Assembly (NCBI RefSeq): GCF_002116905.1
Contig: NZ_CP015118.1
Location: 2,232,001-2,296,000 of the forward strand
Reading direction: 5' to 3'
DNA from: Piscinibacter gummiphilus
Lineage (GTDB): Bacteria; Pseudomonadota; Gammaproteobacteria; Burkholderiales; Burkholderiaceae_C
DNA: 64,000 nt
Shown here: positions 50,877 through 60,940 of the stretch, piece by piece
Layout: each line of letters opens with the position of its first letter
Position numbering within the stretch: the first letter of the stretch is position 1
Notes under the pieces: model-generated
What the model saw: the letters and a program-made list of their open reading frames with translations, nothing else
Database searches by the model: none
Told to the model about the DNA's origin: nothing
Made by a program: the position numbers and the translations under genes

Positions 50877-52351
50877 ACCGCGAACTGTTGATGCTGGTAG
50901 ACGCCATCTCGCGCGAGAAGAGCGTGGATCGGGAAGTGGTGTTCGGCGCCGTGGAAGCGGCGCTCGCCTCGGCCAGCAAGAAGCTGCATGGTGGCGAGGT
51001 CGACATCCGCGTGACCGTGGACCGGGAGAGCGGTGACTACGAGACCTTCCGTCGCTGGCACGTGGTGCCGGACGAAGCCGGCCTGCAACTGCCGGATTCG
51101 GAAATCCTGCACTTCGAGGCGCTCGAGCAGATCGCGGACATCGAGGTCGACGATTACATCGAGGAACCGGTGGAGTCCGTCACCATCGGCCGCATCGGTG
51201 CGCAGGCCGCCAAGCAGGTCATCCTGCAGAAGATCCGTGATGCCGAGCGCGAGCAGCTGCTCACCGACTTCCTGTCGCGCGGCGACAAGATCTTCGTCGG
51301 CACCGTCAAGCGCCTGGACAAGGGCGACGTGATCGTCGAGTCCGGCCGCATCGAAGGCCGCCTCAAGCGCGGCGAGATGATCCCGAAGGAAAACCTCCGT
51401 TCGGGCGACCGCGTGCGTGCGTTCATCGCCGAGGTGGATCCCACCCTGCGCGGTCCGCAGATCCTGCTGTCGCGCAGCGCGCCCGGCTTCATGATCGAGC
51501 TGTTCGCGCAGGAAGTGCCCGAGATCGAGCAGGGCCTGCTCGAGATCAAGTCGTGTGCCCGTGACCCGGGTTCGCGCGCCAAGATCGCCGTGATCTCGCA
51601 CGACAAGCGGGTCGACCCCATCGGCACCTGTGTCGGCGTGCGCGGTTCGCGTGTCAACAGCGTGACGAACGAGCTCGCCGGCGAGCGCGTCGACATCGTC
51701 CTGTGGTCGGAAGATCCGGCCCAGTTCGTGATCGGCGCCCTGGCCCCGGCCAACGTGCAGTCGATCGTGGTCGACGAAGAGCGCCACGCCATGGACGTGG
51801 TGGTCGACGAGGAAAACCTCGCGATCGCCATCGGCCGCGGCGGCCAGAACGTGCGCCTCGCGTCCGAGATGACCGGCTGGCGCATCAACATCATGACGGC
51901 CGAGGAATCGCAGGCGAAGCAGAGCGAGGAATCGGACAGCCTGCGCAAGCTGTTCGTCGAGAAGCTCGACGTCGACGTGGAAGTCGCCGACATCCTGATC
52001 TCCGAAGGTTTCGGCAGCCTCGAGGAAGTGGCCTACGTCCCGATGCAGGAAATGCTCGAGATCGAAGGCTTCGACGAAGACACCGTGAACGAGCTGCGCA
52101 CCCGCGCGAAGGACGCCCTGCTGACGATGGAAATCGTCCGCGAGGAAAAGATGGAAGACGTGTCGCAGAACCTGCGCGACCTGGACGGCCTGTCGCCGGA
52201 ACTGATCGCGAAGCTGTCGGACGGGGGTGTCCACACCCGGGACGACCTCGCCGACCTGGCCGTCGACGAACTGACCGAAATGACCGGCGTGGATGAAACC
52301 CAGGCCAAGGCGCTGATCATGAAGGCGCGCGAACACTGGTTCACCACCTGA
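50873..52351 (+). CDS. nusA: Transcription termination/antitermination factor NusA
   Basis: The 492-residue protein has the full domain set. These are an N-terminal RNA-polymerase-binding domain (1-130), S1 (GDKIFVGTVKRLDKGDVIVESGRIEGRL), two KH domains (DPIGTCVGVRGSRVNSVTNELAGERVDIV; AIAIGRGGQNVRLASEMTGWRINI) and two C-terminal acidic repeats (about 365-490; GFGSLEEVAYVPMQEML, DGGVHTRDDLADLAVDEL). It modulates pausing, termination and antitermination. Translation is coupled to rimP. Confidence 0.97.
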   Translation: MNRELLMLVDAISREKSVDREVVFGAVEAALASASKKLHGGEVDIRVTVDRESGDYETFRRWHVVPDEAGLQLPDSEILHFEALEQIADIEVDDYIEEPVESVTIGRIGAQAAKQVILQKIRDAEREQLLTDFLSRGDKIFVGTVKRLDKGDVIVESGRIEGRLKRGEMIPKENLRSGDRVRAFIAEVDPTLRGPQILLSRSAPGFMIELFAQEVPEIEQGLLEIKSCARDPGSRAKIAVISHDKRVDPIGTCVGVRGSRVNSVTNELAGERVDIVLWSEDPAQFVIGALAPANVQSIVVDEERHAMDVVVDEENLAIAIGRGGQNVRLASEMTGWRINIMTAEESQAKQSEESDSLRKLFVEKLDVDVEVADILISEGFGSLEEVAYVPMQEMLEIEGFDEDTVNELRTRAKDALLTMEIVREEKMEDVSQNLRDLDGLSPELIAKLSDGGVHTRDDLADLAVDELTEMTGVDETQAKALIMKAREHWFTT

Positions 52352-52424
52352 CCGATCCGTCACGACCGCGTTCCAGAATCTCGCATCGAAGCAGCACCGC
52401 ACGTACCAAGCAAGGATATACACA

Positions 52425-55289
52425 ATGGCTGTGACCACCGTCGCCCAGTTTGCCGCCGAGCTCAACCGCTCAGCCGCGGCACTGCTCGAGCAGCTCCAAT
52501 CGGCCGGCGTCGCGAAGGCGTCCACCGATGACGCGCTGACCGAGTCCGACAAGGAGCGGCTGCTCGATTTCCTGCGTTCGTCGCACGGCACCGCCGGCGG
52601 CGAGCGCAAGAAGATCACGCTGACCCGCAAGTCCACCAGCGAGATCAAGCAGGCCGATGCCAGTGGCAAGGCCCGCACCATCCAGGTCGAGGTTCGCAAG
52701 AAGCGCACGTTCGTGAAGCGCGACGAGAACGCGCCCGCCGAGGAACCCGCCGCACCGCAGGTCGACGAAGCCGAGCTGCGCCGCCGCGAGGACGAGGCGC
52801 GCGCCCAGGCCGAGCTGCTGCGCAAGCAGGAAGAAGAGCTCGCCGAGAAGCGCCGCCAGCGCGAAGAGCAGGAAAAGCGCGAGCGTGAAGCCGCCGAGCA
52901 GCGTGCCCGCGAGGCCGCCGAGGCCGCCGCCGCTGCCGCGAAGGCAGCGCTCGAGGCCGCCGCCGCTGCGGCCGCTGCATCGAAGAAGGAAGTCAAGGAA
53001 GTGCCAGCCGCACCCGTGGCCGCCGCTCCGGCGCCGGCACCCGCCGCGCCGGCCGAGCCGCCGAAGCCCGCCCTGCGGGTGATCAAGGCCGCCGACGTCG
53101 TCGACGAGGAGAAGCAGCGCGCCGCCGACCTCGCCAAGCGCCGCAAGGCCGCCGAGGACGAGGCCGCCGCCATCCGCGCGATGATGAACGCGCCGAAGAA
53201 GGTGCTGCAGGCCAAGAAGGAAGAGCCGAAGCCGGCCGATCCGAACAAGGAAGGCATCAAGGGCACGATCCACAAGCCCGCCGGCGCGCCTGGCGCTCCG
53301 GCCGCCACCACGGCCGCCGCACCCGGCGCCGCGAAGCCGGGCGACAAGAAGTCGATCAAGTCCGAGAAGCTGTCGTCCAGCTGGGCCGACGACGCCGCGA
53401 AGAAGCGCGGCCTCAAGACCATCAACAGCGGTGGTGCCACCCGTCCGGGCTGGCGCGCACCGCGCGGCGGCCGCCGTGGCGACCGCGGCGATTCGGGCCA
53501 GTCGACCTTCGTGGCACCGGCGGAAGCCCAGGTGCAGGAAGTGCACGTCCCGGAAACCATCAGCGTGGCCGACCTCGCCCACAAGATGTCGGTGAAGGCC
53601 TCCGAAGTCATCAAGACGATGATGAAGCTGGGCCAGATGGTCACCATCAACCAGCAGCTGGACCAGGAAACCGCGATGATCGTCGTGGAGGAAATGGGCC
53701 ACAAGGCGTTCGCCGCCAAGCTGGACGATCCGGACGCGTTCCTCGACGAGGAAAACGAAGCCGATGCCAAGCACGAAGTGCTGCCGCGCGCGCCGGTCGT
53801 GACCGTCATGGGCCACGTCGACCACGGCAAGACCTCGCTGCTCGACTACATCCGCAAGAGCCGCGTGGCCTCCGGTGAAGCCGGCGGCATCACGCAGCAC
53901 ATCGGCGCGTACCACGTGGACACCCCGCGCGGCATGATCACGTTCCTCGACACCCCGGGCCACGCGGCGTTCACTGCCATGCGTGCCCGCGGCGCGAAGG
54001 CCACCGACATCGTCATCCTGGTGGTGGCGGCCGACGACGGCGTGATGCCGCAGACGAAGGAAGCCATCTCCCACGCGAAGGCGGCGGGCGTGCCCATCGT
54101 CGTCGCGATGAACAAGATGGACAAGCCGGAAGCCAACGCCGAACGCCTGAAGAGCGAGCTGGTGGCGGAAGAGGTCGTGCCCGAAGAGTTCGGCGGCGAG
54201 TCGCCGTTCGTCGGTGTGTCGGCCAAGACCGGCATGGGCATCGACGAGCTGCTCGAGCAGGTGCTGCTGCAGGCCGAAGTGCTGGAACTGAAGGCGCCGG
54301 TCGAGTCGCTCGCCAAGGGCCTGATCGTCGAAGCGCAGCTGGACAAGGGCCGCGGCCCGGTGGCCACGGTGCTGATCCAGTCGGGCACGCTCAAGCGTGG
54401 CGACGTGGTGCTGGCCGGTTCCACCTACGGCCGCGTGCGCGCCATGCTGGACGAGAACGGCAAGGCCATCACCGAAGCCGGCCCGTCGATCCCGGTCGAA
54501 ATTCAAGGCCTCACCGAGGTGCCGCAGGCCGGTGACGAGTTCATGGTGCTGAGCGACGAACGCCGCGCCCGTGAAATCGCCACCTTCCGTTCGGGCAAGT
54601 ACCGCGACGTGAAGCTGGCCAAGCGCCAGGCCGCCAACCTCGAGAACCTCATGGACCAGATGGGCCAGGGCGACGTGCAGACGCTCGGCCTCATCATCAA
54701 GGCCGACGTGCAGGGTTCGCAGGAAGCGCTGTCGCAGTCGCTGCTCAAGCTCAGCACCGACGAGGTCAAGGTCCGCATCGTGCACGGCGCGGTGGGTGGC
54801 ATCAGCGAGTCGGACGTCAACCTGGCGATCGCCTCGAAGGCCGTCATCGTGGGCTTCAACACGCGGGCCGATGCCGGCGCGCGCAAGCTGGCCGAGCACA
54901 ACGGCGTGGACATCCGCTACTACAACATCATCTACGACGCCGTGGACGACGTGAAGGCGGCCATGACCGGCATGCTGGCCCCCGAGCAGCGCGAGGAAAT
55001 CATCGGCACGGCCGAGATCCGCACGGTGTTCGTGGCCTCGAAGATCGGCACGGTGGCCGGTTCCATGGTCACCTCGGGCCTGGTGCGCCGCAACGCGCGC
55101 TTCCGCCTGCTGCGCGACAACGTCGTGGTCTACACGGGCGAAGTCGAGTCGGTGCGCCGCCTGAAGGACGACGTGCGCGAGGTCAAGGAAGGCTTCGAGT
55201 GCGGTATCAAGCTCAAGAACTACAACGACATCTCCGAGGGTGATCAACTGGAGTTCTTCGAAGTCAAGGAAGTGGCCCGGACGCTGTAA
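52425..55289 (+). CDS. infB: Translation initiation factor IF-2
   Basis: The 954-residue protein begins with the IF2_N helix domain (VAQFAAELNRSAAALLEQLQ). A long charged Ala/Glu/Lys/Arg-rich linker follows (about 100-370; KRRQREEQEKREREAAEQRA). Then come a second IF2_N-like motif (ISVADLAHKMSVKASEVIKTMMKLG), the GTPase domain (GHVDHGKTS at about 463, DTPGHAAF, NKMDKPEAN at about 564) and the C-terminal domains binding fMet-tRNA. It places initiator tRNA on the 30S subunit. The 73-base gap after nusA has no clear terminator. Confidence 0.97.
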   Translation: MAVTTVAQFAAELNRSAAALLEQLQSAGVAKASTDDALTESDKERLLDFLRSSHGTAGGERKKITLTRKSTSEIKQADASGKARTIQVEVRKKRTFVKRDENAPAEEPAAPQVDEAELRRREDEARAQAELLRKQEEELAEKRRQREEQEKREREAAEQRAREAAEAAAAAAKAALEAAAAAAAASKKEVKEVPAAPVAAAPAPAPAAPAEPPKPALRVIKAADVVDEEKQRAADLAKRRKAAEDEAAAIRAMMNAPKKVLQAKKEEPKPADPNKEGIKGTIHKPAGAPGAPAATTAAAPGAAKPGDKKSIKSEKLSSSWADDAAKKRGLKTINSGGATRPGWRAPRGGRRGDRGDSGQSTFVAPAEAQVQEVHVPETISVADLAHKMSVKASEVIKTMMKLGQMVTINQQLDQETAMIVVEEMGHKAFAAKLDDPDAFLDEENEADAKHEVLPRAPVVTVMGHVDHGKTSLLDYIRKSRVASGEAGGITQHIGAYHVDTPRGMITFLDTPGHAAFTAMRARGAKATDIVILVVAADDGVMPQTKEAISHAKAAGVPIVVAMNKMDKPEANAERLKSELVAEEVVPEEFGGESPFVGVSAKTGMGIDELLEQVLLQAEVLELKAPVESLAKGLIVEAQLDKGRGPVATVLIQSGTLKRGDVVLAGSTYGRVRAMLDENGKAITEAGPSIPVEIQGLTEVPQAGDEFMVLSDERRAREIATFRSGKYRDVKLAKRQAANLENLMDQMGQGDVQTLGLIIKADVQGSQEALSQSLLKLSTDEVKVRIVHGAVGGISESDVNLAIASKAVIVGFNTRADAGARKLAEHNGVDIRYYNIIYDAVDDVKAAMTGMLAPEQREEIIGTAEIRTVFVASKIGTVAGSMVTSGLVRRNARFRLLRDNVVVYTGEVESVRRLKDDVREVKEGFECGIKLKNYNDISEGDQLEFFEVKEVARTL

Positions 55290-55314
55290 TCGCGGAGCGG
55301 GTCCCCCCCGACAC

Positions 55315-55350
55315 CCCCGCCTTCCAAAAGAGGGCGGGGTTTGTGTTTGG
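55315..55350 (+). terminator. Terminator-like hairpin between infB and rbfA
   Basis: CCCCGCC (55315-55321) pairs with GGCGGGG (55333-55339), and the T-rich TTTGTGTTT follows. It lies in the 84-base gap inside an otherwise collinear operon, so it probably reduces read-through into rbfA, truB and typA rather than ending the operon fully. Confidence 0.7.
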
Positions 55351-55373
55351 TGGGCGCTTGCAAGGAGCATCAG

Positions 55374-55739
55374 ATGCGACACAAAAGATCCATTCCCAAC
55401 CGCGGCTTCCGCGTGGCCGACCAGATCCAGCGCGACCTGGCGGAGTTGATCCGCGACCTGAAGGACCCCCGCATCGGCATGGTCACCATCCAGGCCGTCG
55501 AGGTCACGCCCGACTACGCCCACGCGAAGATCTTCTTCTCGGTGCTGGTGGGCGACGTGGAACAGACCCAGGAGGCCCTGAACGAGGCCGCCGGGTTCCT
55601 GCGCAACGGCCTCTTCAAGCGCCTGCAGATCCACACCGTGCCCACGCTGCACTTCCACTTCGACCGCACCACCGAGCGTGCGGCCGAACTGAGCTCGCTG
55701 ATCGCGCAGGCGAACAGCACGCGCGCCAAGGACGACTGA
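55374..55739 (+). CDS. rbfA: Ribosome-binding factor A
   Basis: The ATG at 55374 (MRHKRSIP) follows AAGGAG. The 121-residue product has the KH-like RbfA fold: RVADQIQRDLAELIRDLKDPRIGMVTIQAVEVTPDYAHAKIFFSVL, EEALNEAAGFLR-type helix and LHFHFDRTTERAAELSSLI. It binds the 30S subunit during 16S rRNA maturation and cold adaptation. It follows infB and precedes truB by 11 bases, the usual order. Confidence 0.95.
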   Translation: MRHKRSIPNRGFRVADQIQRDLAELIRDLKDPRIGMVTIQAVEVTPDYAHAKIFFSVLVGDVEQTQEALNEAAGFLRNGLFKRLQIHTVPTLHFHFDRTTERAAELSSLIAQANSTRAKDD

Positions 55740-55750
55740 GGACGACCGTG

Positions 55751-56740
55751 GTGAAAGCCGCCCGCCCCGCCAACGACCGCCCCCGCGTGCCCCGCCGCGC
55801 GGTGCACGGTGTGCTGTTGCTCGACAAGCCGCTGGGCTTGTCGAGCAACGACGCATTGCAGAAGGCCAAGCGGTTCTTCCGGGCCGAGAAGGCCGGCCAC
55901 ACCGGCACGCTCGACCCGCTGGCCACCGGCCTGCTGCCGCTGTGTTTCGGCGCGGCCACGAAGTTCTCGCAGGTGAGCCTCGACGCGGACAAGCGCTACG
56001 TCGCCACGCTGAGCCTGGGCGCCACCACCACCACGGCCGATGCCGAGGGCGAGGTGCTGCAGCGCCGTCCGGTGGACGTGTCCGACGCCGCCCTGGCCGA
56101 GGCCTGCCGCCGCTTCACCGGCGAGATCGACCAGGTGCCGCCCATGCACTCGGCGTTGAAGCACGACGGCAAGGCCCTCTACGAATACGCCCGCCAGGGG
56201 GTCGAGATCGAACGCGCGGCGCGCCGCGTGACGATTCATTCGATCGACATCCTCGACCGCCAGAATGACCTCGTGACCATCGACGTCTCCTGCAGCAAGG
56301 GCACCTACATCCGCACGTTGGCGCAGGACATCGGCGAGGCGCTCGGCTGCGGCGCCCACCTCGCCGCGCTGCGCCGCACCGGCAGCGGGCCGCTGACGCT
56401 CACGGGTGCCGTGACGCTCGCCCAGCTCGCCGAGATGACCGAACCCGACCGGGACCGCCTGCTGATGGACGCCGATGCGCTCCTCGCCGACGTGCCGGTC
56501 GTGCGCCTGGACAGCGAGGAGGCCGGCCGCTTCCTCTCCGGGCTGCGCCGCCGTGTGCGGCTCGACGATGCACCGCAGGTGCGCGTCTACGGCCCCGAAC
56601 CCAAGGCCTTCCTGGGCAGCGCCCGGGTCCAGGCCGGAGAACTGATTTCGACGAGGCTCTTGAGCCCGATGGAGGTGCAAGGCCTCCTGGTGATCGAAGA
56701 GCCCGAGAAGCAGGAACATTCAGAGAGAACGCCAGCATGA
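55751..56740 (+). CDS. truB: tRNA pseudouridine(55) synthase TruB
   Basis: Two adjacent GTG codons (55748 and 55751) are possible starts; 55751 lies 8 bases after GAGGA and is preferred. The 329-residue enzyme has GVLLLDKPLGLSSNDALQKAK and the catalytic Asp in AGHTGTLDPLATGLLPLCFG. QVPPMHSALKHDGKALYEYARQG and CSKGTYIRTLAQDIGEALG follow, then a C-terminal PUA-like part. It makes pseudouridine 55 in the T-loop of tRNAs. The stop overlaps the typA start. Confidence 0.94.
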   Translation: MKAARPANDRPRVPRRAVHGVLLLDKPLGLSSNDALQKAKRFFRAEKAGHTGTLDPLATGLLPLCFGAATKFSQVSLDADKRYVATLSLGATTTTADAEGEVLQRRPVDVSDAALAEACRRFTGEIDQVPPMHSALKHDGKALYEYARQGVEIERAARRVTIHSIDILDRQNDLVTIDVSCSKGTYIRTLAQDIGEALGCGAHLAALRRTGSGPLTLTGAVTLAQLAEMTEPDRDRLLMDADALLADVPVVRLDSEEAGRFLSGLRRRVRLDDAPQVRVYGPEPKAFLGSARVQAGELISTRLLSPMEVQGLLVIEEPEKQEHSERTPA

Positions 56741-58563
56741 GCAATCGACAGATCAGAAACATCGCCATCATCGCCCACGTCGACCATGGCAAGACGACCA
56801 TGGTGGACCAACTGCTGCGCCAGTCCGGCACGTTCGCCGACCACGAGAAGGTCGTCGACACCGTGATGGACAACAACGCCATCGAACGCGAGCGCGGCAT
56901 CACCATCCTGGCCAAGAACTGCGCGGTCAGCTGGGAAGGCACGCACATCAACATCGTCGACACCCCCGGGCACGCGGACTTCGGCGGTGAAGTGGAACGC
57001 GCCCTGTCGATGGTCGACGGCGTGGTGCTGCTGATCGACGCCCAGGAAGGCCCGATGCCGCAGACGCGCTTCGTGACCAAGAAGGCGCTGGCCCTCGGCC
57101 TCAAGCCCATCGTGGTCGTGAACAAGGTCGACAAGCCGGGCGCCAAGCCCGACATGGTGATCAACGCCGCCTTCGACCTGTTCGACAAGCTCGGCGCCAG
57201 CGACGAGCAGCTCGACTTCCCGGTGGTGTACGCCTCCGGCATCAACGGCTGGACCTCGCTGACCGAAGGCGCGCCGGGCGAACAATGGGGCCCCGACATG
57301 TCGGCCCTGTTCAACACCGTGCTGAAGCACGTGCCGGCCAACTCCGGCGACGCCGAAGCCCCGCTGCAGCTGCAGATCTCCGCGCTCGACTACTCGTCGT
57401 TCGTGGGCCGCATCGGCGTGGGCCGCATCAGCCAGGGCACCCTGAAGCCGTCGATGGACGTGCTCGTGATGGAAGGTCCGGACGGCAAGTCCGTCAAGGG
57501 CCGCGTCAACCAGGTGCTGACCTTCCAGGGCCTCGACCGCGTGCAGACGAACGAAGCCGGCCCCGGCGACATCGTGCTGATCAACGGCATCGAGGAAATC
57601 GGCATCGGCGTCACCGTGACCAGCGCGACCAACCCGGCCCCGCTGCCGATGCTGAAGGTCGACGAACCCACGCTGACGATGAACTTCTGCGTGAACACCA
57701 GCCCGCTGGCCGGCCGCGAAGGCAAGTTCGTCACCAGCCGCCAGATCTGGGACCGCCTGCAGAAGGAACTGCAGAGCAACGTCGCGCTGCGTGTCAAGGA
57801 AACCGACGAGGACGGCATCTTCGAGGTGATGGGCCGTGGTGAACTCCACCTCACCATCCTGCTGGAGAACATGCGCCGCGAAGGCTACGAGCTGGCCGTC
57901 AGCAAGCCGCGCGTGGTGTTCCACGACGTCGACGGCGTGAAGCACGAGCCGATCGAACTCGTCACCGCCGACATCGAGGAAGGCCACCAGGGTGGCGTGA
58001 TGCAGGCCCTCGGCGAGCGCAAGGGCGAACTGGTCAACATGGAACCGGACGGCAACGGCCGTGTCCGCCTCGAGTACCGCATCCCGGCCCGCGGCCTGAT
58101 CGGCTTCTCGAACGAGTTCATGAACCTGACCCGCGGTTCGGGCCTGATCAGCAACATCTTCGACGGCTACGAGCCGCACAAGGGCGACATCGGCGGCCGC
58201 AAGAACGGCGTGCTGATCTCGATGGACGACGGTGAGATCTTCACCTACGCCCTGGGCAAGCTCGACGACCGCGGCCGCATGTTCGTGAAGGCGAACGACC
58301 CGGTCTACGAAGGCATGATCGTCGGCATCCACAACCGCGACAACGACCTCGTCGTCAACGCCACCCGCACGAAGCAGCTGACGAACTTCCGCGTGTCCGG
58401 CAAGGAAGACGCGATCAAGATCACGCCCCCGATCGACCTCACGCTCGAGTACGGCGTCGAGTTCATCGACGACGACGAACTGGTCGAGATCACGCCGAAG
58501 TCCATCCGCGTGCGCAAGCGCTACCTGAAGGAACACGAGCGCAAGCGCGCGTCGCGTGACTGA
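56737..58563 (+). CDS. typA: Ribosome-associated GTPase TypA/BipA
   Basis: The 608-residue protein has an elongation-factor-like GTPase domain: AHVDHGKTTMVDQLLRQSG at about 11-29, ERGITILAKN, DTPGHADFGGEVERAL and NKVDKPGA. Domains II, III and V follow, with the BipA-specific C-terminal region (IPARGLIGFSNEFMNLTRGSG; ITPKSIRVRKRYLKEHERKR). It helps 50S assembly and stress or cold adaptation. It is the last gene of the rimP to typA series and overlaps truB (ATGA). Confidence 0.96.
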   Translation: MSNRQIRNIAIIAHVDHGKTTMVDQLLRQSGTFADHEKVVDTVMDNNAIERERGITILAKNCAVSWEGTHINIVDTPGHADFGGEVERALSMVDGVVLLIDAQEGPMPQTRFVTKKALALGLKPIVVVNKVDKPGAKPDMVINAAFDLFDKLGASDEQLDFPVVYASGINGWTSLTEGAPGEQWGPDMSALFNTVLKHVPANSGDAEAPLQLQISALDYSSFVGRIGVGRISQGTLKPSMDVLVMEGPDGKSVKGRVNQVLTFQGLDRVQTNEAGPGDIVLINGIEEIGIGVTVTSATNPAPLPMLKVDEPTLTMNFCVNTSPLAGREGKFVTSRQIWDRLQKELQSNVALRVKETDEDGIFEVMGRGELHLTILLENMRREGYELAVSKPRVVFHDVDGVKHEPIELVTADIEEGHQGGVMQALGERKGELVNMEPDGNGRVRLEYRIPARGLIGFSNEFMNLTRGSGLISNIFDGYEPHKGDIGGRKNGVLISMDDGEIFTYALGKLDDRGRMFVKANDPVYEGMIVGIHNRDNDLVVNATRTKQLTNFRVSGKEDAIKITPPIDLTLEYGVEFIDDDELVEITPKSIRVRKRYLKEHERKRASRD

Positions 58564-58585
58564 TCGGTCGATCAGCTAGCGCACC

Positions 58586-59470
58586 ATGCAGGTCCGGGCC
58601 AACGGCATCGCGATCGAAGTGGACGAGACCGGCTCCCCGCAAGGCGAGCCGGTCTTGCTCATCATGGGCCTCGGAATGCAGCTGATCGGCTGGGACGAAC
58701 GGTTCGTCGCGACGCTGGTCGCACGTGGCTACCGGGTCATCCGCTTCGACAACCGCGACGTGGGCCTGAGCCAGCAGTTCGACGCGGCCGGCGTGCCGAA
58801 CCTCACCGCCGCGGCCATCCGCCGCGCGATGGGCCTCGCGCTGCACACGCCGTACGCGCTGCACGACATGGCCGACGACGCGGCCGGTGTGCTCGAGGCG
58901 CTCGGCATCGCGAGCGCCCACGTGTGTGGCGCCTCGATGGGCGGCATGATCGCGCAGCACCTCGCCGCGCGGCATCCGGGCCGGGTGCGCAGCCTCACGC
59001 TGATGATGACCTCGAGCGGCGCGCGCCGCGTGCCGGGGCCGGCGTGGCGCATCCGTGCCGCGATGATCAAGCCGCCGCCGTCGCCCGACGACACCGAGGC
59101 CGTGCTGGCGAACCGGGCGGCGTTCTACCGCCTGATCGAAGGCCCGGGCCACCGCCAGCCCGATGCCGAACTCGAGGCCTTCCTGCGTGCCGACTACACC
59201 CGGGCCTACCGGCCGGCCGGGACCGCGCGGCAGCTGGTGGCCGTGGCCACGGACCGCGATCGCTCGCCGCTGCTGGCGCAACTGCGGCTGCCCGTGCGCG
59301 TCGTGCACGGGCGTGACGACCCGCTGTTGCCGGTGAAGGCCGGCCATGACCTCGTGCGCCGCATCCCGGGCGCTTCGCTCGACGTCATCGACGGCATGGG
59401 CCACGACCTGCCGGCCCCGCTCTTCGCGCGTTTCGCGGACAACATCGACCACGCGGCCGGCCGGGCCTGA
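58586..59470 (+). CDS. Alpha/beta hydrolase
   Basis: The 294-residue product has an alpha/beta hydrolase fold. The oxyanion motif is LLIMGLGMQLIGWDE, followed by IRFDNRDVGLSQQFDAAGVP. The nucleophile Ser is in VCGASMGGMIAQHLAARHP (about residue 114), the Asp in VVHGRDDPLLP and the His in GMGHDLPAPL. The pattern IMGLGMQLIGWDE / DNRDVGLS is common in a large family of bacterial esterases. There is no signal peptide, so it is cytoplasmic. Substrate unknown. Confidence 0.85.
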   Translation: MQVRANGIAIEVDETGSPQGEPVLLIMGLGMQLIGWDERFVATLVARGYRVIRFDNRDVGLSQQFDAAGVPNLTAAAIRRAMGLALHTPYALHDMADDAAGVLEALGIASAHVCGASMGGMIAQHLAARHPGRVRSLTLMMTSSGARRVPGPAWRIRAAMIKPPPSPDDTEAVLANRAAFYRLIEGPGHRQPDAELEAFLRADYTRAYRPAGTARQLVAVATDRDRSPLLAQLRLPVRVVHGRDDPLLPVKAGHDLVRRIPGASLDVIDGMGHDLPAPLFARFADNIDHAAGRA

Positions 59471-59483
59471 GGGAAAATAGGGG

Positions 59484-60935
59484 ATGCCCCTCGACTGGAT
59501 CTCCCTTGCCCTGACCGTGGTGGTGCTGATCGTGCTGGTGATGGTGCTGCGCACCGTGCTGGCCCAACGCGCCGACGCCCCGTCCGACACGCTGCTGCGC
59601 CCCCTGCGCGACGACACCGAACGCAACACCCGCGAACTCCGCGACGAACTCGCGCGCAGCGCCACCGGCACCCGCCAGGAACTGGGGTCGTCGCTGGCGA
59701 CGTTCCAGCAGACGCTGCTCGCCCAGCAGGGCGACGTGGCCCGCACCCAGAACGAACAGATCGACAGCTTCCGCACCCAGCTCGCGGCCACGCAGCAGAC
59801 GCTGGCCGACACGCTGCGCCACGCCACCGGCACGCAGGACGCCGCGCTCGCGCGGCTCGCCGAACAGCAGGCCAACGCGCTGCAACGGTTCTCGGGCCTG
59901 CTGTCCGACCAGCTGAAGGCGCTCACGCAGGCCAACGACCAGCGCATGACCGAGATGCGCGGGGCGGTGGAGGCCAAGCTCGGTGCCATCCAGGCCGACA
60001 ACGAACGCAAGCTCGAGCAGATGCGGGCCACCGTCGACGAGAAGCTGCACGCCACGCTCGAGCAGCGCCTGGGCGAAAGCTTCAAGCAGGTGGCCGACCG
60101 GCTCGACCAGGTGCACAAGGGCCTCGGCGAGATGCAGACCCTGGCCCGCGACGTGGGCTCGCTCAGCCGCGTGCTGAGCAACGTCAAGACCCGCGGCATC
60201 TTCGGCGAGGTGCAGCTGGCCGGCCTGCTGGAGCAGGTGTTCACGCCCGACCAGTTCGCGGTCAACGTCGAGACGGTGCCCAACAGCGGCGCCCGGGTCG
60301 AGTACGCCATCCGCCTGCCGGGCCAGCGCGCCGACGGCAAGCCGCTGTGGCTGCCCATCGACGCCAAGTTCCCGCGCGAGGACTACGAGCGCCTGCTGGA
60401 AGCGCAGGAGCGCGCCGACCCGGTCGCCAGCGACGCCGCGGCCAAGGCCATCGAGACGCGGCTGCGCCTGGAGGCCAAGGGCATCCGCGAGAAGTACCTC
60501 GCGCCCCCGCACACCACCGATTTCGCGATCCTCTTCGTGCCCACCGAAGGCCTGTACGCCGAGGCGCTGCGCCGCCCGGGCCTGATGGAGGCGATGCAGC
60601 GGGAGCACCGCGTGATGCTCGCCGGCCCCACGACGCTGCTGGCCACCCTCAACAGCCTGCAGATGGGCTTCCGAACGCTGGCGCTCGAGAAGCGGTCGGT
60701 GGAGGTGTGGGAGGTGCTGGGCGCCGTCAAGACCGAGTTCACGAAGTTCGGCGACGCGCTCGCGAAGACCCGCAAGAAGCTCGACGAGGCCAGCAACAGC
60801 ATCGAGGCCGCGGAGACCCGCAGCCGGGCCGTGGCGCGCAAGCTGAAGTCGGTGGAGGAACTGCCCGAGTCGCGGGCCCAGCAGCTGCTGCCCATGCCGG
60901 CCGATGACGAACCCGCGGGAGGCGAAACGGCCTGA
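59484..60935 (+). CDS. rmuC: DNA recombination protein RmuC
   Basis: The 483-residue product has an N-terminal membrane segment (about 5-26; ISLALTVVVLIVLVMVLRTVL) and long coiled coils (about 40-215). The RmuC nuclease-like domain follows: NVKTRGIFGEVQLAGLLEQVFTPDQF, VEYAIRLPG, LWLPIDAKFPREDYERLL and AILFVPTEGLYAEAL. It limits DNA rearrangement between inverted repeats. It starts 13 bases after the hydrolase gene and ends 5 bases before the MFS gene. Confidence 0.93.
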   Translation: MPLDWISLALTVVVLIVLVMVLRTVLAQRADAPSDTLLRPLRDDTERNTRELRDELARSATGTRQELGSSLATFQQTLLAQQGDVARTQNEQIDSFRTQLAATQQTLADTLRHATGTQDAALARLAEQQANALQRFSGLLSDQLKALTQANDQRMTEMRGAVEAKLGAIQADNERKLEQMRATVDEKLHATLEQRLGESFKQVADRLDQVHKGLGEMQTLARDVGSLSRVLSNVKTRGIFGEVQLAGLLEQVFTPDQFAVNVETVPNSGARVEYAIRLPGQRADGKPLWLPIDAKFPREDYERLLEAQERADPVASDAAAKAIETRLRLEAKGIREKYLAPPHTTDFAILFVPTEGLYAEALRRPGLMEAMQREHRVMLAGPTTLLATLNSLQMGFRTLALEKRSVEVWEVLGAVKTEFTKFGDALAKTRKKLDEASNSIEAAETRSRAVARKLKSVEELPESRAQQLLPMPADDEPAGGETA

Positions 60936-60940
60936 CCCCC

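Noticed and set aside
50591..53830. Very long open frame of about 1079 codons antisense to rimP, nusA and infB
   Set aside because: It is a shadow of high-GC coding sequence. The low-complexity Ser/Arg/Ala-rich translation has no recognisable domain, while the sense strand encodes conserved proteins.
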